Below are positions 16,159 through 24,530 of a stretch of 64,000 nt of DNA, in pieces. Location of the stretch: contig NZ_CP017076.1 of assembly GCF_001742225.1 (NCBI RefSeq), positions 62,001 to 126,000 on the forward strand. Reading direction: 5' to 3'. Below the pieces are notes generated by a model. It ran no database searches. It had not been told where the DNA came from and saw nothing but the letters and a program-made list of their open reading frames with translations. This stretch comes from Novosphingobium resinovorum. GTDB lineage: Bacteria > Pseudomonadota > Alphaproteobacteria > Sphingomonadales > Sphingomonadaceae. The position numbers and the translations under genes are program-made. Numbering within the stretch: the first letter of the stretch is position 1; each line of letters starts with the position of its first letter.

Positions 16159-18486
16159 ATGGCCTTGCAGAAGTTTCTGTCGTCCAGCGCCGGCGTGGCG
16201 CTGCTTGCCGTATCGAGCCATGCCGCCGCCCAGGAAGTACCGGTTTCACAGCCGCAGAGCGCATCCACGGCTGCGGCATCGGCCGAAATCATCGTCACCG
16301 CCCAGCGCCGCTCGGAGAGCTTACAGCGTACGCCCGTCGCCGTATCTGTCGTCACCGGTGACGCCCTTGCCAGACAGGCGATCGTGTCCGAGCGCGACCT
16401 CCAGATGGCGGCGCCGGGGCTGACGGTCAAAGCGCAGCAGAACGATAACCAGCTGAACTACTCCCTGCGCGGGCAGACGGTCGATACCTTCACCAGCTCG
16501 CTGCCCGCAGTCCTGCCTTATGTGAACGAGGTGCAGGTGGGCGGCGTGGGGCAGACGGCCTTCTACGATCTGCAGTCGGTGCAGGTGCTCAAGGGGCCGC
16601 AGGGCACCCTGTTCGGCCGCAATGCGACCGGCGGCGCGGTGCTGTTCACCACGCGCAAGCCTACCGACGAACTGTCCGGCTACGGATCGGTCCGTTACGG
16701 CCGGTTCAACGACTTCCAGCTCGAAGGCGCGGTCGGCGGCGCGATCGTGGAGGACCAGGTGCTCGTGCGGGTGGCGGGGGTCTACCGGTCGCGGGACGGG
16801 TATCAGCTCAATCTCTACGACGGCAGCAAGCTGGGTAAGATCGAGCGGGAAGGCGTCAGGTTCAGTCTTACACTCAAGCCGTCGCCCGATTTTACCAATG
16901 ATCTTGTCGCGGAATACTACCATGACAAGGGCACCAACATTTCCGGTTCGGTGTCCTACGTCGTGCCGGCGAGTGCCAATGCGCCGGGTTATCCTTTCGT
17001 CCCGACGAATGTGCTGTTCCCCGGTCTCGCCGATTTCGCGCAGGCGCAGCGCGAACGCGGTCCTTTCGTGGTCGACGTCGACTCGCTGGGGGATCACCGC
17101 ATTTCGAAATGGGTGGTGTCGAACATCACGTCATTTGAGATCGCGGATAATGTCACGCTCAAGAACGTGTTCGGTTATGTCCATGTCGGCTTCCTCGACG
17201 CGGGTGACCTCGATGGGACTTCCTACGGCATCGACGGACGCGGCAATGCGCAGACGGGCGCTCAGGGCAGCCGGGGCACGATCGAGCAGATCTCGGACGA
17301 ACTGCAGTTGGTGGGCAAGGCGATCGACGGGCGTCTCGAATACGTCACCGGCGTCTATGCGGCCAAGATCGCCGATCACACGCGCAACACCAGCTACATC
17401 CTGAACGAGCTTGGCCTGCCGCCCCAGATCAATGCGGGGACGACCACGAGCAAGGCCATCGCAGGCTACGCGCAGGGTACGTTCGACACCGGCCTTGCCG
17501 GTTTCAAGGTGACGGGCGGCATCCGTTACACATCGGAAAAGGTCAGCTTCGTTCGCGACGCCGACGACCTGTTCTCCGCCGCGACCCATCCCGAATTCGC
17601 GCCATTCTATGCCGACGGACGCTTCATCGATCCGCAGCGCGACACCTTCAACAAGCTGAGCTGGACCGCCGGCATCCAGAACCAGGTGACGCCGGACCTG
17701 CTGCTCTACGCCTCGTCGCGGCGCAGCTTCCGCAGTGGCGGGTTCAACTTCCACGCACCGCCGACGCCGGGCTTCGCGGATGAATCTGGCGGCGAGTACC
17801 GCCCCGAGATCGCCACCGATGTCGAACTGGGCGCGAAGTTCCATGGCTATGCCGGAACGATGCCGGTCAATCTCAACCTGGCGCTCTACAACATGTGGGT
17901 GAAGAACGTGCAGCGCGCCTTCTACACCTCGATCTATGGCGGGCTGGCCGGCATCACCGTGAACGTGCCCAAGGCCAAGATCAGGGGCTTCGAACTCGAC
18001 GGCAACATCCGGCCAGCAGACTGGCTGGTCATCGGCGGCAACGTCAACTACACCCATGCGCGTTTCACGGATAACGTGGTGTCGGTGATCGGCACTGACG
18101 GGACCAGCACCGGCACCGCCGTCTACGATACCTATCCGGATACGCCCAAATGGTCGGGCGTGTTCTACTCGGACATCACGATCCCGGTGAGCGAGCGGTT
18201 CAACGCCGTCCTTCATGGCGACGTCTACGCGCAGACTTCCAATTACTACAGCTCGACCGGCAAGTCGCTCAATCCGAACACCCAGATTCCGGGTTACGCG
18301 CTCGCCAACTTCCGGGTCGGGCTGGAGCAGAAGGAAGACGGGCTGTCGCTGTCGGTACTGGTGAAGAACGCCTTCAAGAAGACCTACTACAGCGGCGGCA
18401 TCGGCTTCGCGAGCCTGTTCGGTCTGAACTTCGTGGTTCCCGGTGAGCCCCGCACCTTCATGCTCGAAGCCCGCTATCGTTTCTGA
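16159..18486 (+). CDS. TonB-dependent receptor (catabolic block 1)
   Basis: 775 residues. Signal peptide to about residue 24 ('HAAAQE'); 'EIIVTAQRRSESLQRTPVAVS' region typical of sphingomonad receptors; plug with 'LQSVQVLKGPQGTLFGRNAT' and 'GGAVLF'; barrel ending in 'PRTFMLEARYRF'. There is no STN domain, so it is a transporter without sigma signalling. It is followed after 20 bp by a DUF7064-like gene in the same direction, suggesting one operon for import and first processing of a hydrophobic substrate. The ligand is unknown; this family in sphingomonads takes up many carbohydrates, aromatics and terpenoid-like compounds as well as siderophores. Confidence 0.87.
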   Translation: MALQKFLSSSAGVALLAVSSHAAAQEVPVSQPQSASTAAASAEIIVTAQRRSESLQRTPVAVSVVTGDALARQAIVSERDLQMAAPGLTVKAQQNDNQLNYSLRGQTVDTFTSSLPAVLPYVNEVQVGGVGQTAFYDLQSVQVLKGPQGTLFGRNATGGAVLFTTRKPTDELSGYGSVRYGRFNDFQLEGAVGGAIVEDQVLVRVAGVYRSRDGYQLNLYDGSKLGKIEREGVRFSLTLKPSPDFTNDLVAEYYHDKGTNISGSVSYVVPASANAPGYPFVPTNVLFPGLADFAQAQRERGPFVVDVDSLGDHRISKWVVSNITSFEIADNVTLKNVFGYVHVGFLDAGDLDGTSYGIDGRGNAQTGAQGSRGTIEQISDELQLVGKAIDGRLEYVTGVYAAKIADHTRNTSYILNELGLPPQINAGTTTSKAIAGYAQGTFDTGLAGFKVTGGIRYTSEKVSFVRDADDLFSAATHPEFAPFYADGRFIDPQRDTFNKLSWTAGIQNQVTPDLLLYASSRRSFRSGGFNFHAPPTPGFADESGGEYRPEIATDVELGAKFHGYAGTMPVNLNLALYNMWVKNVQRAFYTSIYGGLAGITVNVPKAKIRGFELDGNIRPADWLVIGGNVNYTHARFTDNVVSVIGTDGTSTGTAVYDTYPDTPKWSGVFYSDITIPVSERFNAVLHGDVYAQTSNYYSSTGKSLNPNTQIPGYALANFRVGLEQKEDGLSLSVLVKNAFKKTYYSGGIGFASLFGLNFVVPGEPRTFMLEARYRF

Positions 18487-18506
18487 ATTTCGTAGAAAGC
18501 AGAGCC

Positions 18507-19478
18507 ATGATTACTGCCGACGATTTCAAGTTCCACCCCCGCGATCCGGCCGACCCGCACTGGACCGAGACGATCTTCGTGATCTTCTCGGTCCCCGAAG
18601 CAGGCGTCAGCGGCAATCTCTACGTGCTGGCGCGGCCGAACCTGGGCATCTGTCACAGCTCGATCGAGATACACAAGGGGATGTGTTTCCATCCCTGGCA
18701 GATACATCACAACGACAGCCAGATGCATTTGCCCTGCCCGGAGGACTTTTCCGACTTCACGCTGGAAAACGGCTTGTCGTTCAAGGCGTTCAACGAACGG
18801 AACAGCCGCTTCACGTACAAGTCGCTGGACGGCGCCTGCGAGGTGGACCTGTCGTTCCGGGCGATCTGCGATCCGTTCGATCCGCATGATCCAGCACAAG
18901 TCCCGGCGCTGGGAGGCGGGCAGGTCGATGGCTACGACGGCTGGAACAACGGGCACATGGAAAGCAGGGGGCGCATCGAAGGATCGCTGCTGCTGCGCGG
19001 CCGGCGCTATGCCATCCGCTGCGTCGACGGCATGGACAAGAGCTGGGGCCCGCGCCGCGACTGGGGCAACAAGGCGGCCAGCTGGGTCCATGTCGACCTC
19101 GACGGCGAGACGGGCGCGTTCCTCGTCTTCGGGCTCGGGTTCGAGAACAAGGAACTACGCTACGGGCCGTTCAAGTACGGCTTCTTGGCGATCGACGGCG
19201 AACGGCGCCCGATCGTGTACGCGAGCATGACCGCCAAGCGTTCCGACATGCTGGTGACGCGGGCCGACGTGCGGTTCGAGGACGACCGCGGCAATGTCTA
19301 TACCGCGCGCGGATCGACCGTGGCGGCCGCGCCCTGGTACAACTTCAACCCGTCGAGCGCGGCGTACCAGACGCTCATGCGCTGGGAGAGCGACCATGGC
19401 GTCGGCTACAGTCACATCGCCGACTTCAGCGGGCTGAACTTCCTGTCCGAGGGCATGGCCGACGAGTTCGCGCAATGA
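18507..19478 (+). CDS. DUF7064-type, CrtC/AttH-like double-lipocalin protein (copy 1)
   Basis: 323 residues without signal peptide. The mid-protein box 'VDGMDKSWGPRRDWGNKAA' (about residues 173-190) matches the D-x-SWGxR-W signature of CrtC (carotenoid 1,2-hydratase)/AttH-like and DUF7064 proteins. Beginning 'WTETIFVIFSVPEAGVSGNL' and ending 'RWESDHGVGYSHIADFSG' are shared with the copy at 21272. The fold is two lipocalin-like barrels. Some relatives hydrate or isomerise polyenes, but most have no known activity. It overlaps the following kinase gene by 4 bp, so the two are translationally coupled. Assignment to the fold is fairly safe; activity is not known. Confidence 0.7.
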   Translation: MITADDFKFHPRDPADPHWTETIFVIFSVPEAGVSGNLYVLARPNLGICHSSIEIHKGMCFHPWQIHHNDSQMHLPCPEDFSDFTLENGLSFKAFNERNSRFTYKSLDGACEVDLSFRAICDPFDPHDPAQVPALGGGQVDGYDGWNNGHMESRGRIEGSLLLRGRRYAIRCVDGMDKSWGPRRDWGNKAASWVHVDLDGETGAFLVFGLGFENKELRYGPFKYGFLAIDGERRPIVYASMTAKRSDMLVTRADVRFEDDRGNVYTARGSTVAAAPWYNFNPSSAAYQTLMRWESDHGVGYSHIADFSGLNFLSEGMADEFAQ

Positions 19479-20722
19479 CGGCGGCGGTGATGTCCCATCC
19501 GGTGCTGTCCTTCACCGAGGCGCAGCGGCGCCATCCCGACGAGGCGATGATCGCCCGCATCCGCGATCGCTACCCCACCGAGCCCGAGATCGATGCGGTC
19601 CTGACCCGCAAGATGCGCCGCCGTCGCGGCGATCCGTACAAGGCGGTTCCGATCGAACGGCTGGTCGCGGGCGTTACGGCGATGATCGGCGAAGAGCTTG
19701 GCTACGAGGCGCAAGTCTCCAATGCCCGCTGGCTGTCGGGTGGAGCATCGAAGCTGCAGATGGTCTTCGACCTTGCGTGGCGCGGGTTGGACGGGCAGGC
19801 TCCCGAAAGCGTCGAAACTCTCGTGCTGCGCATGGAGCCCGCCGCCTCGGTGACCGAATCCAGTCGGCGCCGCGAATTCGAGGTGCTGAATGCGGTGCAG
19901 GGCGTGATCCCGGCGCCGCGCCCCTACTGGGTGGACCCAGAGGCACGCCATCTGCCGTATCCGGGAATGGTCTATGCCTTTGCAAAAGGCGCGGCAAAGC
20001 CCAGCGTCGGCGTGGAGAAGGTGTCGGGCCTTGGGCAGAACTACGGCCCCGAACTGCGCGCGAAACTCGCGCCGCATTTCGTCTTCCTGCTCGCGCGCCT
20101 GCATACCGTCGATCCGGGCGAATGCACCGCGATGGCCTCGTTCATGCAGGCGCAGGAGGGCTCGAACGCATCCGTGATCCGGCAGGTGAACGCCTATCGC
20201 CGGATCTGGGAAGAGGACCGGATCGAGGAGGAGCCTTTCCTCGAAGTCGTCTACCAGTGGCTCATCGCCCACGCGCCGCCGGTGGACCGCCCGTCGATCG
20301 TCCACGGCGACTATCGCAGCGGCAACTTCCTGTTCGACGAGGCGTCCGGCGAAATCACCGCCTGGCTCGACTGGGAAGGCGCGGTCATCGGCGATCGGCA
20401 TCAGGACCTCACCTACGCCACGCTGCCCACCTTCCAGCATCTTTCGGAGGATGGCAGGAGCGTGCTGGCGTCAGGGATGATGCCGAAGGACGATTTCTAC
20501 GCAGCATACGAGGCGGCCTCCGGACTCCCGGTCGATCCGGTGCGGATTCGCTACTTCGAGATATTCAACCGCTATCTCGTCTGCGTCCTGACGCTCGCCG
20601 CCTCGGCGCGCGCTTCGCTGCAGGCGGGGACGCATCAGGACGTGCTCGTGAACTTCGTGTCGCAGATGGGGCACACGGCCATCGCCGACCTGCGCGAGCG
20701 GTTTCTGGAGGTCACACGATGA
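19475..20722 (+). CDS. APH-fold phosphotransferase, LvaA/ACAD10-kinase-like (copy 1)
   Basis: 415 residues. Kinase features: 'GGASKLQMVFDL' (nucleotide loop region), 'TLVLRMEP' (Lys-equivalent strand), catalytic loop 'VHGDYRSGNFLFD' (H277, D279, N284) and metal-binding 'AWLDWEGAVIGDRHQDLTYA' (D299). This combination is typical of the aminoglycoside-phosphotransferase-like family that includes LvaA and the ACAD10/11 kinase domain, which phosphorylate hydroxyacyl-CoAs. It overlaps the DUF7064-like gene upstream and the small partner gene downstream (ATGA). A catabolic hydroxy-acid kinase is therefore likelier than antibiotic resistance. Confidence 0.78.
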   Translation: MTAAVMSHPVLSFTEAQRRHPDEAMIARIRDRYPTEPEIDAVLTRKMRRRRGDPYKAVPIERLVAGVTAMIGEELGYEAQVSNARWLSGGASKLQMVFDLAWRGLDGQAPESVETLVLRMEPAASVTESSRRREFEVLNAVQGVIPAPRPYWVDPEARHLPYPGMVYAFAKGAAKPSVGVEKVSGLGQNYGPELRAKLAPHFVFLLARLHTVDPGECTAMASFMQAQEGSNASVIRQVNAYRRIWEEDRIEEEPFLEVVYQWLIAHAPPVDRPSIVHGDYRSGNFLFDEASGEITAWLDWEGAVIGDRHQDLTYATLPTFQHLSEDGRSVLASGMMPKDDFYAAYEAASGLPVDPVRIRYFEIFNRYLVCVLTLAASARASLQAGTHQDVLVNFVSQMGHTAIADLRERFLEVTR

Positions 20723-21228
20723 ACCAGTCTTTCGAAACGCAGGTCCGCATCGCGATCCGCGCGCTCAGCGATGTAATAGCGCCCGCGCTCGCCGGTGCGG
20801 ACAAGCACGTGGTCGAGCAACTGCAGCTGACGATCGCCACGCTGGGCTTCGTGGCCGACCGCATTCCCGAAGCGACCCGCTTCGCGCGGCTCGAACTGTC
20901 GTCCTGCCTTGCGCTGGCGGAGCGGGCGAGGGCGATCGTGCAGCCCAGCCTGCCGGCCGAGAGCGAGGCGCTGGCCGCCGGAATCTCGGTGGGCGAAGAG
21001 GTGCTTGCGCTCTGCGTCCGCGACGCGGCGGATTGCGAGGCGGCCAGCCGTCACTTGCGCGAACAGCTGGCGGCGCTGGTGGCGACCACGCATGGCTCTC
21101 CCTGCGAACGGGACGTGACCGCCGCCATCCTCGACGGCAGCGAGGCGATGCTGGCGCAGGCGCGGCTATGGGCCTTGCCTTTCGGCTTCGAGCTGACCCC
21201 CGAGGCGTTGCCGGTACCCGCCTGGTAA
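20719..21228 (+). CDS. Small helical partner of the phosphotransferase (LvaB-like role proposed), copy 1
   Basis: 169 residues, mostly alpha-helical, starting at the ATG that overlaps the kinase stop. The start 'QVRIAIRALSDVIAPALAGA' and 'VEQLQLTIATLGFVADRIP' is matched by the protein at 42231 ('QVVIKALREAVGPAIRADEK', 'EQLHLSLATLGVLRSQLP'), which also follows a phosphotransferase. No catalytic motif is visible. In levulinate catabolism the kinase LvaA needs a small protein, LvaB. By position this family could have that job, but I cannot show homology from the sequence alone. Confidence 0.6.
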   Translation: MNQSFETQVRIAIRALSDVIAPALAGADKHVVEQLQLTIATLGFVADRIPEATRFARLELSSCLALAERARAIVQPSLPAESEALAAGISVGEEVLALCVRDAADCEAASRHLREQLAALVATTHGSPCERDVTAAILDGSEAMLAQARLWALPFGFELTPEALPVPAW

Positions 21229-21271
21229 CGCGCCCCGTTTTACACTTCCCCCAACCAGGCAAGGCCGGATC

Positions 21272-22279
21272 ATGATCACCAACGCAGACCTCGACTTTCA
21301 CCATCACGGTTCGACCGAGCATAACTATGCGGAGACGATGTTCCTCATCTTCTCCGTGCCCGAAGCCGGGATCAGTGGAAATGCCTACTTCCTTGGGCGG
21401 CCGAACGCGGGCGTGTGCCTGTCGTCCGTCTACATCCACCAGGGCATCGTGGCCCATGCCGGTGCGGCGGATTACTCAGATGCGCAGATGCACGTCCAGT
21501 GCCCGGAGAAGCTGTCGGACTTCCGCCTGTCCACGGGCCTCGCGGTCACCGGCAGCAACAATGCCCGCGACTATCATTACCGGTACAAAGGCACCGACGG
21601 CCTGTGCCGCTTCGACTTGCGCTTCAAGGGGCTGATGGACCCGTTCGATCCGCTGGACCCGAGCCAGAACCCGATGCTGGAGCATTTCGGCGGCGACACC
21701 GAGGCCGCGAGTGGTGCGGGCGATTCCTGGTCGAAGGGGCATTACGACCTCGTCGGCCACATCACCGGCGAACTGGAAGTGCACGGCCATCGCTTCGCGG
21801 TCGATTGCGTGGACGGCCTCGATCGCAGCTGGGGGCCGCGCGCGGAGTGGAACTCTGCGCCCGTCTCGTGGATGCACATGACGTTCGGGACTGATCTGGC
21901 GTTCCACCTCATCATGACGCTGGACATCGTCGATGGGCAGACCGTCTACACCACGTTTCGCTTCGGCTATGCTCTGGTCGATGGTGAAAGCTGCGCCATC
22001 GTGGCGGCAGAGGTTGATGCGGAAAGCCTGTCGCTGCTCGGCATGCACCGCGTGGTGCGGATCACCGACGCCAAGGGCCGCAAATGGGAGATGGTGGGCG
22101 CCGCCGTCGCCGCCGCGCCCTGGCACAACGCCTATGCTGCCTTCATTTCGTATCAGACCCTCTACCGCTGGACGATGGGCGACAGGGTGGGGTTCAGCAA
22201 CGTGACCGATGTCATCGGCGTCACGACGCTTTCCAAGAAGCTGTCGCGTCTTGCCAATGCACGCGCCGTGTCGGGGTAA
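21272..22279 (+). CDS. DUF7064-type, CrtC/AttH-like double-lipocalin protein (copy 2)
   Basis: 335 residues, a clear paralogue of the protein at 18507: shared 'ETMFLIFSVPEAGISGNAYF', 'RFDLRFKGLMDPFDPLDP', 'VDGLDRSWGPRAEW' and 'VAAAPWHNAYAAFISYQTLY'. It is 43 bp downstream of the kinase partner gene on the same strand, so DUF7064–kinase–partner–DUF7064 form one unit. There is no signal peptide, so it should be cytoplasmic. Function is unknown; hydratase/lyase activity on an unsaturated or phosphorylated intermediate is a reasonable but untested idea. It ends 8 bp from the end of the convergent MerR gene. Confidence 0.7.
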   Translation: MITNADLDFHHHGSTEHNYAETMFLIFSVPEAGISGNAYFLGRPNAGVCLSSVYIHQGIVAHAGAADYSDAQMHVQCPEKLSDFRLSTGLAVTGSNNARDYHYRYKGTDGLCRFDLRFKGLMDPFDPLDPSQNPMLEHFGGDTEAASGAGDSWSKGHYDLVGHITGELEVHGHRFAVDCVDGLDRSWGPRAEWNSAPVSWMHMTFGTDLAFHLIMTLDIVDGQTVYTTFRFGYALVDGESCAIVAAEVDAESLSLLGMHRVVRITDAKGRKWEMVGAAVAAAPWHNAYAAFISYQTLYRWTMGDRVGFSNVTDVIGVTTLSKKLSRLANARAVSG

Positions 22280-22286
22280 TCGCTCC

Positions 22287-23078
22287 TCACTTGGAGGGAG
22301 GCTTCCGATTGCTGCGTCCTTCTTGTCTGGGCGCGGCATCGGCGGCGCCTGCGCGGTCCAGGCGCGGCGGTACGATCTCGTGGAGCCGACCTTCACTTTC
22401 AGCGGTCAGGTAGCGCATGAAATACTTCATCCTCAGCACCCCGAAGAAGTCGAGCATGAGGGGGAGGCCGGTTCTCAGCATATCGGCTGCACGTTCTTCG
22501 CGGATCAGGCCTTCGGTGCGGGCGATGAAGCGGGTGGCTTCGGCGAAGGCGAGATAGTCGGCCGACTTGGTATAGTGGTCCAGCACTTCCGGGAAGAAGT
22601 TGGCCGATTCCTCGAAGCCTGCTTCGCGCATGCGTGCCCAGATGCCGATCAGGTTCGCGTCGGTATAGCTGACGGCCGTTCCCTCCTCCGTTTCGATGAG
22701 TTCGACGGCGCCAAGCGCCGCGAGGCCACGTGCGTCGCGTTCCGCATGCGGATTTCCCTGCTGCAGCGTTTCCAATGCAATCGTGCGGTCGTCCTCACCG
22801 AAGCGCGCGGCCACCAGATTCTCAAGATGGTGGAACGCGGGCGCCTCCAACCGCTTGTCGAGCTTGTCGCCGCGCAGCATCGCTCCGATTTCGTCCAGCG
22901 TTACCTGATGTTCGCGTTGCAGATTGCGCACCGCCCGAATCGCCCGCACATGCTCGTCGCTGTAATGCGCCACGGTTGCCTTCGGCTTGTCGGGCGGGGG
23001 TACCAAACCCTTGCGGATCAGCACCCTGATCGTCTCCCGGTTTACTCCCGTAAGGTGCTCCAGTTCCCCCATCTTCAT
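22287..23078 (-). CDS. MerR-family transcriptional regulator
   Basis: 263 residues. The N-terminal winged helix 'MKMGELEHLTGVNRETIRVL' and 'RKGLVPPPDKPKATVAHYSDEHVRAIRAVRNLQREHQVTL' regions match the MerR DNA-binding fold (residues 1-70). A long C-terminal part (about 190 residues) replaces the short metal-sensor tail and probably binds an organic effector. It is transcribed away from the alcohol-dehydrogenase/P450 operon across a 339-bp gap, the usual layout of a regulator controlling its divergent neighbour. It is the only regulator gene in block 1. Confidence 0.85.
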   Translation of the reverse strand: MKMGELEHLTGVNRETIRVLIRKGLVPPPDKPKATVAHYSDEHVRAIRAVRNLQREHQVTLDEIGAMLRGDKLDKRLEAPAFHHLENLVAARFGEDDRTIALETLQQGNPHAERDARGLAALGAVELIETEEGTAVSYTDANLIGIWARMREAGFEESANFFPEVLDHYTKSADYLAFAEATRFIARTEGLIREERAADMLRTGLPLMLDFFGVLRMKYFMRYLTAESEGRLHEIVPPRLDRAGAADAAPRQEGRSNRKPPSK

Positions 23079-23417
23079 GGCATTTTCCTAGTTTTGATTT
23101 TGCCGCTTGTCACGGGAAGTAAATCAGATTACAAACTGCGTATACGAAGTACGTAGCACTTGAAGCCGATCGTGCAAAGCGATGGCTTGGGAGACGAAGA
23201 TGCAAGGCAGCATCCATCTGAAAGGACCGAAGTGCAAACGCGCGCAGGTGCTTCGCGCTCCACGCCCGGCCGGTGTGGTCGAGGCGCCACATCGGGCGTG
23301 TTGAACCACTCCGAGACGAACACGGTCGTCGTCCTTCCGGGCGGCTGACGGTCCCGGCGCGGGGGCGAACTCTCTCCCCGTCTCCGCGCCAAACCCTCTT
23401 GAACTGGAAATCGGCAT
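23079..23417. promoter_or_regulatory. Divergent MerR / alcohol-dehydrogenase promoter region
   Basis: 339 bp without a real gene. Near the MerR start lies an imperfect 21-bp inverted repeat, CTGCGTA-TACGAAG-TACGTAG (23136-23156), a candidate MerR operator. No TGACC-N4-GGTCA site is present. The rest shows no recognisable element. The promoter for the dehydrogenase is not evident by eye. Confidence 0.4.
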
Positions 23418-24518
23418 ATGCAGATTACGGCCGCCATTGCGCGCGAGGCCAGGCGCCCCTTTGCGCTTGAAACAATCGAGATCGACGAACCGCGCGAGGG
23501 CGAGGTTCTCGTGCGCCTGGTGGCGGTGGGCGTGTGCCACAGCGACATCGCGGCACGCGACCAGTCGCTGCCGGTGCAGATGCCCATCGTGCTCGGGCAC
23601 GAGGGAGCGGGCATCGTCGAGCGCGTCGGCCCGGGCGTCACCAAGGTCGCGCCGGGCGACAAGGTGGTGCTCACCGTGGGCTCTTGCGGCGAATGCACCA
23701 ACTGCCGCCGGGGCGACGTGGCCTACTGCGAAAAGGGGATGACGCTCAACTACAGCGGCCGCCGTCCGGACGGCAGCGCGACGCTGTGCTGCGGCTCCGA
23801 ACCCGTGGGCGGATACTTCTTCGCGCAGTCATCCTTCGCGACTTACGCGATCGCGACGCAGCACAACACCGTGAAGGTCCACGCAGACGCGGACCTGACC
23901 ATGGCCGCGCCGCTGGGATGCGGCATCCAGACGGGAGCAGGCGCGGTGATGCGCTCGATCGCGGCGAAGGCCGGGCGTTCGATCGCGATCTTCGGTGGCG
24001 GCTCGGTGGGGCTGAGTGCGGTGATGGGGGCGAAACTTGCGGGCTGCGATCCGATCATCGTGATCGAGCCGGTAGCCGCGCGGCGTACCCTTGCGGCGGA
24101 GCTTGGCGCCACCCATGCGATCGATCCGGCCGCCGGCGACGTGACTGAGGCTATCCGCGCCATCGCCGCGCGCGGCGTCGATTACGTGGTCGATACCACG
24201 GCGGTGGACGCGGTGGTGCAGGCGGCGCTGGCCTCGCTCGCCCCGCACGGGACGATGGCGTTCCTCGGCGTGCCCAAGAAGATGGATGCGGTGTTCTCGA
24301 CCTCGATGCTCGGTTTCCTCGCCAGCGGCGCGACGCTGAAGGCGGTGATAGAGGGCGATACCGACCCCGACACCTATATTCCTGAGCTTCTGGCTCACTA
24401 CGAGGCGGGACGCCTGCCGCTCGACAAGCTCGTGCGCACCTATCCGTTCGACCAGATCAACCAGGCGATCGAAGACCAGCTTGCCGGGCTGGTGGTCAAG
24501 CCCGTGCTCACCTTCTGA
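23418..24518 (+). CDS. Zinc-dependent alcohol dehydrogenase, aryl/allyl-alcohol type (MDR)
   Basis: 366 residues. Catalytic zinc ligands C40 and H61-E62 ('VGVCHSD', 'LGHEGAG'); structural zinc cysteines C90, C93, C96 and C104 ('GSCGECTNCRRGDVAYC'); Rossmann motif 'IFGGGSVGLSAV'. The closest type by eye is benzyl-alcohol/geraniol dehydrogenase (XylB/GeoA-like) rather than the glutathione-dependent class. NAD-dependent oxidation of a primary alcohol, perhaps the product of the P450 encoded 12 bp downstream, is the natural role. First gene of the MerR-divergent operon (dehydrogenase, P450, TonB receptor, CoA ligase, crotonase). Confidence 0.88.
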   Translation: MQITAAIAREARRPFALETIEIDEPREGEVLVRLVAVGVCHSDIAARDQSLPVQMPIVLGHEGAGIVERVGPGVTKVAPGDKVVLTVGSCGECTNCRRGDVAYCEKGMTLNYSGRRPDGSATLCCGSEPVGGYFFAQSSFATYAIATQHNTVKVHADADLTMAAPLGCGIQTGAGAVMRSIAAKAGRSIAIFGGGSVGLSAVMGAKLAGCDPIIVIEPVAARRTLAAELGATHAIDPAAGDVTEAIRAIAARGVDYVVDTTAVDAVVQAALASLAPHGTMAFLGVPKKMDAVFSTSMLGFLASGATLKAVIEGDTDPDTYIPELLAHYEAGRLPLDKLVRTYPFDQINQAIEDQLAGLVVKPVLTF

Positions 24519-24530
24519 AGGCAACCGATC

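Noticed and set aside
19475..20722. Aminoglycoside resistance gene
   Set aside because: The kinase fold is shared with catabolic hydroxyacyl-CoA kinases, and overlap with a DUF7064 gene and a small partner, plus a second copy in another catabolic operon, argues against resistance.
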